Part shown: piece after piece, positions 61,096 to 64,000 of the stretch
Position numbering within the stretch: position 1 is the first letter of the stretch
Layout of the letters: the number at the start of each line of letters is the position of its first letter
Translations under genes and position numbers: made by a program
The notes under the pieces: model-generated
What the model saw: only the letters and a program-made list of their open reading frames with translations
The model's database searches: none
What the model was told of the DNA's origin: nothing
Assembly: GCF_009834025.1 (NCBI RefSeq)
Contig: NZ_CP047156.1
Location: 1,178,001 to 1,242,000 of the forward strand
DNA: 64,000 nt
Source of the DNA: Epidermidibacterium keratini
GTDB taxonomy: Bacteria > Actinomycetota > Actinomycetes > Mycobacteriales > Antricoccaceae
Direction: 5' to 3'

Positions 61096-61733
61096 CCGGC
61101 AACGTCGACTCGTTCTCTGCGCACCAATCCGATACACCGCAGGCATTCTCGTGGGATCCCGCGAGTACGGCGGTGCTCGTCGTCGACATGGTCAACGACT
61201 TCTGCACCGACGGCGGCGCGATGGTGCTGCCCGGATCAGACGTGCTCTATCCGCGCATCACGAAGCTCACCGACGAAGCCCGCGACGCCGGCGCGCACAT
61301 CGTCTGGATTCGCGACGAACACGAACCGGGCGACCGCGAGTTCCGCAAGCGGTCCGTGCACTGCCTACGCGGCACGTGGGGCGCCCAGATCGTCGCCGAG
61401 CTGCCCCAGCACAAGTCGGATTCGGTGCGCACCAAGCGCACTTTCAGCTCGTTCTACGGTTCAGACCTTGATGCGTGGCTGGTCGAACGCGGCATCACGC
61501 ACCTCATCGTCTGCGGCGTCGTCACCAACATCTGCGTGCGCTCGACCGTGCATGACGCGTTCTTCCGCGGCTTCGAGGTCGCGGTCGCCACCGACGCCTG
61601 CGCAGGCACCAGCGAGCGCGAGCACGAGGCCGCGATCTACGACATGGATACGCACTTCGCGCACGCCGACACGGTCGACGCCTTGCTCGGCACCGTCACC
61701 AAGCCAGCGGCCCAGGGAGCAGGCCGTGGCTGA
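61092..61733 (+). CDS. isochorismatase-fold cysteine hydrolase
   Basis: This 213-residue protein has the catalytic triad of the family: Asp32 in LVVDMVNDF, the lysine in VRTKRTFSSFYGSDL, and the cysteine in LIVCGVVTNICVRSTVHDAFF. GFEVAVATDACAGTSEREHEAA is the usual C-terminal segment. Members include N-carbamoylsarcosine amidase, ureidoacrylate amidase (RutB), nicotinamidase and maleamate amidase. In this operon an amide or carbamoyl intermediate from ring opening is the likely substrate. It overlaps its upstream neighbour by ATGA and its downstream neighbour by eight bases. Confidence 0.9.
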   Translation: MTGNVDSFSAHQSDTPQAFSWDPASTAVLVVDMVNDFCTDGGAMVLPGSDVLYPRITKLTDEARDAGAHIVWIRDEHEPGDREFRKRSVHCLRGTWGAQIVAELPQHKSDSVRTKRTFSSFYGSDLDAWLVERGITHLIVCGVVTNICVRSTVHDAFFRGFEVAVATDACAGTSEREHEAAIYDMDTHFAHADTVDALLGTVTKPAAQGAGRG

Positions 61734-62907
61734 CCAGCCAAGCACCGCTGCCGGCGGAGACCTGCAGATCACCGGAATCGGCACCCTCTTCACCGGGAAG
61801 CGCGACAACCCGCGCCTGGAAAACGTCGACACCGTCGTCGTCAAGGACGGCAAGATCGCTGCCATAGGTGAGAAGTCAAGCGAGTCGATGCCGACGCTCG
61901 ACCTCAACGGTGCCAGCCTGCTGCCCGGGCTCATTGACCCTCACGTGCACCCGGTCTTCGGCGACTTCACCCCTCGCCATCCGGCGTTCGGGTGGATCGA
62001 GTCGTATGTCAACGGCGGGATCACGACCATGATCTCGGCCGGCGAACCGCACCTCCCCGGACGCCCACGCGACGCGGCTGGAGTGAAGGCGCTGGCGATC
62101 CTGGCGCACAAGTCGTTCCAGGCCGTGCGCCCGCTCGGTGCGACCGTGCACGCGGGCGCCGTACTGCTCGAGCCAGGCCTCACCGAGGGTGACTTTGCCG
62201 AGATGGCAGCAGAAGGCGTCTGGCTGGTCGGCGAGATCGGCGTCTCCAGCGTCTACGAGATCGAGCAGGCCCTCCCGCTTGTCGAGATGGCCAAGAAGCA
62301 CGGCTTTCGCGTCCCGGTGCACGTCGGCGGGGCCTCAGTTCCCGGCTCGAACGTCATCGGCGCCGACATCGTCGTCGGCCTGCAACCGCACGTCGCCGTG
62401 CACTGCAACGGCGGCCCGACGGCGCCATCCAACGACGACATCGCCAGAATCATTGAAGAATCGAGCGCTGCCGTCGAGGTCGTGCAGGCCGGAAACATCC
62501 GCGCGCTCGTCGACGTGATCGCCATGCTGCGCGAGCGCGATGCGCTCGACCGGCTGCAGATCGCCAGCGACACCCCGTCTGGCACCGGGATCGTCCCATC
62601 GTCGATCCTGCGCACGATGGCCTACACCGTCGCGCTCGGCGGGCTCGACGTCGACGATGCCGTGTGTGCCGCAACCGGTCAGACCGCGCGCAGGTTTGGT
62701 CTCGACTGCGGCGTCATCGAGGTCGGCGCGCCGGCCGACTTCGCCGTACTCGACGCACCTCGGGGGTCAATGGCATCCGATGCTGCCGGTGCGCTCGAGA
62801 TCGGCGACATGCCCGCTGTGGCAGCGGTTGTCACCGACGGCATCGTCCGGCTGACCGCCAGTCGCGTCACTCCTCCCCCGCAGCGCGCGGCGACGCACAG
62901 CCCATAA
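61726..62907 (+). CDS. enamidase-like amidohydrolase
   Basis: The product is 393 residues from the GTG at 61726 (AGGGAG upstream). It is a metal-dependent amidohydrolase. LLPGLIDPHVHPVFGDF with the HxH pair, GGITTMISAGEPHLPGRPRD, VPVHVGGASVPGS, HCNGGPTAPS, ASDTPSGTGIVP and TGQTARRFGLDCGVIEVGAPADFAVLD follow, block by block, the enamidase of Eubacterium barkeri as I recall it. That enzyme hydrolyses 6-oxo-1,4,5,6-tetrahydronicotinate to 2-formylglutarate and ammonia. Here it would open or deaminate a related cyclic enamide. No nicotinate hydroxylase is seen in the window. Confidence 0.85.
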   Translation: MADQPSTAAGGDLQITGIGTLFTGKRDNPRLENVDTVVVKDGKIAAIGEKSSESMPTLDLNGASLLPGLIDPHVHPVFGDFTPRHPAFGWIESYVNGGITTMISAGEPHLPGRPRDAAGVKALAILAHKSFQAVRPLGATVHAGAVLLEPGLTEGDFAEMAAEGVWLVGEIGVSSVYEIEQALPLVEMAKKHGFRVPVHVGGASVPGSNVIGADIVVGLQPHVAVHCNGGPTAPSNDDIARIIEESSAAVEVVQAGNIRALVDVIAMLRERDALDRLQIASDTPSGTGIVPSSILRTMAYTVALGGLDVDDAVCAATGQTARRFGLDCGVIEVGAPADFAVLDAPRGSMASDAAGALEIGDMPAVAAVVTDGIVRLTASRVTPPPQRAATHSP

Positions 62908-62958
62908 CGCATCACCAGCCCAGTCCCGGGGCTGCCCCAACCCTCTGTAGGAGGCGCA

Positions 62959-64000
62959 ATGACCACCCGTAACGAACCCACGCCGGATGTTGAGGTCGTC
63001 GAGCACGACATCCACGAGCACGAGGAGCGCGAGGACTACGCGCGCTCCCGCGTCCCCGAGCACGCCCGACGCAGCACCGGCGCCGTCTTCATGGTGCTCG
63101 TCGGCATCGTCACGGCCTTCTTCTTTCCGACCGTCGGCGGCAGCTATCTGCTGGCGTACGGCGCCGCCGCTACGTGGATCGCCCTGCTGGTGGGCTTTCT
63201 CATCCTCATCGCACTTACTCTGGTCGTCGCCTCAGCCGCGAGCCGCGAGGGACTGACAGCCGAGCTGCTCACCCGCGGCTGCGGCTACGGGTTCGTCGGC
63301 AGCGTCCTCACGACGCTGATCTACGCGGCCACCTTTGTGCTCTACACCGCGCTCGAGGGCCAGATACTCGCCACCTCGATCGACCAGATCTGGGACCTGC
63401 CTGACATCGTCTGGTACATCATCGTCGGGCTGATCTTCATCCCGTTGACGTGGTACGGCATGACCCAGCTGACCTGGATTATGTGGCTGACCTTCCCGAT
63501 CTACGTCATCCTGGTGACGATCGCGGTCGTGAAGGCAATCAACGAAAACGGCGGCTTCCCGACCGAGCTGTTCACCGCAGCGCCGGAGGGCTCGATCACC
63601 GGCATACTCGGCTTCCTCGGCGTCATGGCCGGTCTGGCCGGCACGATCGGGCTCAACCCCATGGAGGCCAGCGACTACAACCGCTTCATCGCCGCAGACC
63701 GCTTCAAGAAGGTCGCCTGGAAGAGCATCGTGCTGCCCTACGCGCTGATGTTCTTCGTCGCGATGCCGCTGGGCATGTTCTTCACGCTCATCACCAACGA
63801 GGTCAATCCGGCGGTCTACTTCTCCTCGCTGCTCGGCGTCGGTCTCGGCGTGCTGCTCGCCTGGATCTCCCAGGTGCGCATCAACCTCACCAACGTGCAC
63901 CTCGGCTCGATCGCGCTCACCAGCGCCGCACAGCGAGTCACCAAGCGTCCGCCCGGCCGCATGGTCTGGGTCACCGTCGTCGCGGTGCTGTCGATCCTGC
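62959..64000 (+). CDS. NCS1-family nucleobase/allantoin permease, C-terminus cut by window edge
   Basis: At least 347 residues start from the ATG at 62959 (GGAGGCGCA upstream). After an acidic, His-rich N-terminus (DVEVVEHDIHEHEEREDYA) come RVPEHARRSTGAVFMVLVGIVTAFFFPTVGG and at least eight membrane segments, with LGVMAGLAGTIGLNPMEASDYNRFIAADRF, the pattern of cytosine/purine/uracil/thiamine/allantoin transporters. It probably imports the nitrogen heterocycle that the upstream enzymes degrade. The 3' end lies beyond 64000. Confidence 0.9.
   Translation, partial: MTTRNEPTPDVEVVEHDIHEHEEREDYARSRVPEHARRSTGAVFMVLVGIVTAFFFPTVGGSYLLAYGAAATWIALLVGFLILIALTLVVASAASREGLTAELLTRGCGYGFVGSVLTTLIYAATFVLYTALEGQILATSIDQIWDLPDIVWYIIVGLIFIPLTWYGMTQLTWIMWLTFPIYVILVTIAVVKAINENGGFPTELFTAAPEGSITGILGFLGVMAGLAGTIGLNPMEASDYNRFIAADRFKKVAWKSIVLPYALMFFVAMPLGMFFTLITNEVNPAVYFSSLLGVGLGVLLAWISQVRINLTNVHLGSIALTSAAQRVTKRPPGRMVWVTVVAVLSIL

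Overview
The window is high-GC chromosomal DNA, by eye roughly 65 % G+C. It has the habits of an actinomycete (Actinomycetota): many GTG starts, ATGA and GTGA stop/start overlaps, a PknB-type Ser/Thr kinase, an F420-type luciferase-like oxidoreductase, mycobacterial-style FadD/FadE/CaiB genes and an Erm(37)-like rRNA methylase. I cannot name a genus from sequence alone. There is no rRNA, CRISPR array or intact insertion sequence. Four tRNA genes are present: Lys-TTT, and a Glu-TTC, Asp-GTC, Phe-GAA cluster.

Layout. 1-3967: partial dTDP-glucose dehydratase, a BioD-like protein, a Ser/Thr kinase and a carboxymuconolactone-decarboxylase-like protein. 4083-11024: a compact catabolic locus (BadI-like hydrolase, SDR, RidA, PaaX-type regulator, 2-aminobenzoate-CoA ligase, 2-aminobenzoyl-CoA monooxygenase/reductase) that reads as an aerobic CoA-dependent anthranilate pathway; two of its promoters share a 28-bp element. 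11271-23619: mixed genes (DoxX-like, SDR, P450, TM0106-like nuclease, acyl-CoA ligase, START-like, Na+/H+ antiporter, and a TetR-phosphotransferase-MFS operon). 23737-26561: acyl-CoA dehydrogenase plus acyl-CoA ligase under a TetR palindrome. 26562-33650: Erm-like methylase, SAM methyltransferase, MFS, Ogt, DUF5134/PepSY pair, a low-GC patch with a repeat-bearing membrane protein, tRNA-Lys.

33821-37434 holds housekeeping and redox genes. 37431-52535 is the largest unit: a TetR regulator faces a 12-gene, about 14-kb operon (ADP-forming-type acyl-CoA synthetase, two crotonase-fold proteins, a complete dipeptide-type ABC importer, a CaiB-type CoA transferase, two acyl-CoA dehydrogenases, an MFS transporter) behind a perfect 16-bp inverted repeat. 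It looks like uptake, CoA activation and beta-oxidation of one unidentified acid. 53197-57798: acyl-CoA synthetase facing an alpha-methylacyl-CoA racemase, then a membrane metallophosphoesterase. 57931-58266: tRNA cluster and terminator. 59081-64000: IclR regulator, two tandem PF06684 proteins, an isochorismatase-fold hydrolase, an enamidase-like amidohydrolase and an NCS1 permease, probably a catabolic operon for a nitrogen heterocycle; it runs off the right edge.

The best candidates for undescribed biology are the TetR-controlled ABC/acyl-CoA operon, the enamidase/PF06684 operon, and the anthranilate locus, whose RidA and BadI-like genes suggest the enzymes for the steps after ring reduction. 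Dispersed palindromic repeats of at least two families occur between genes. Assignments come from recalled family signatures, not from database searches.
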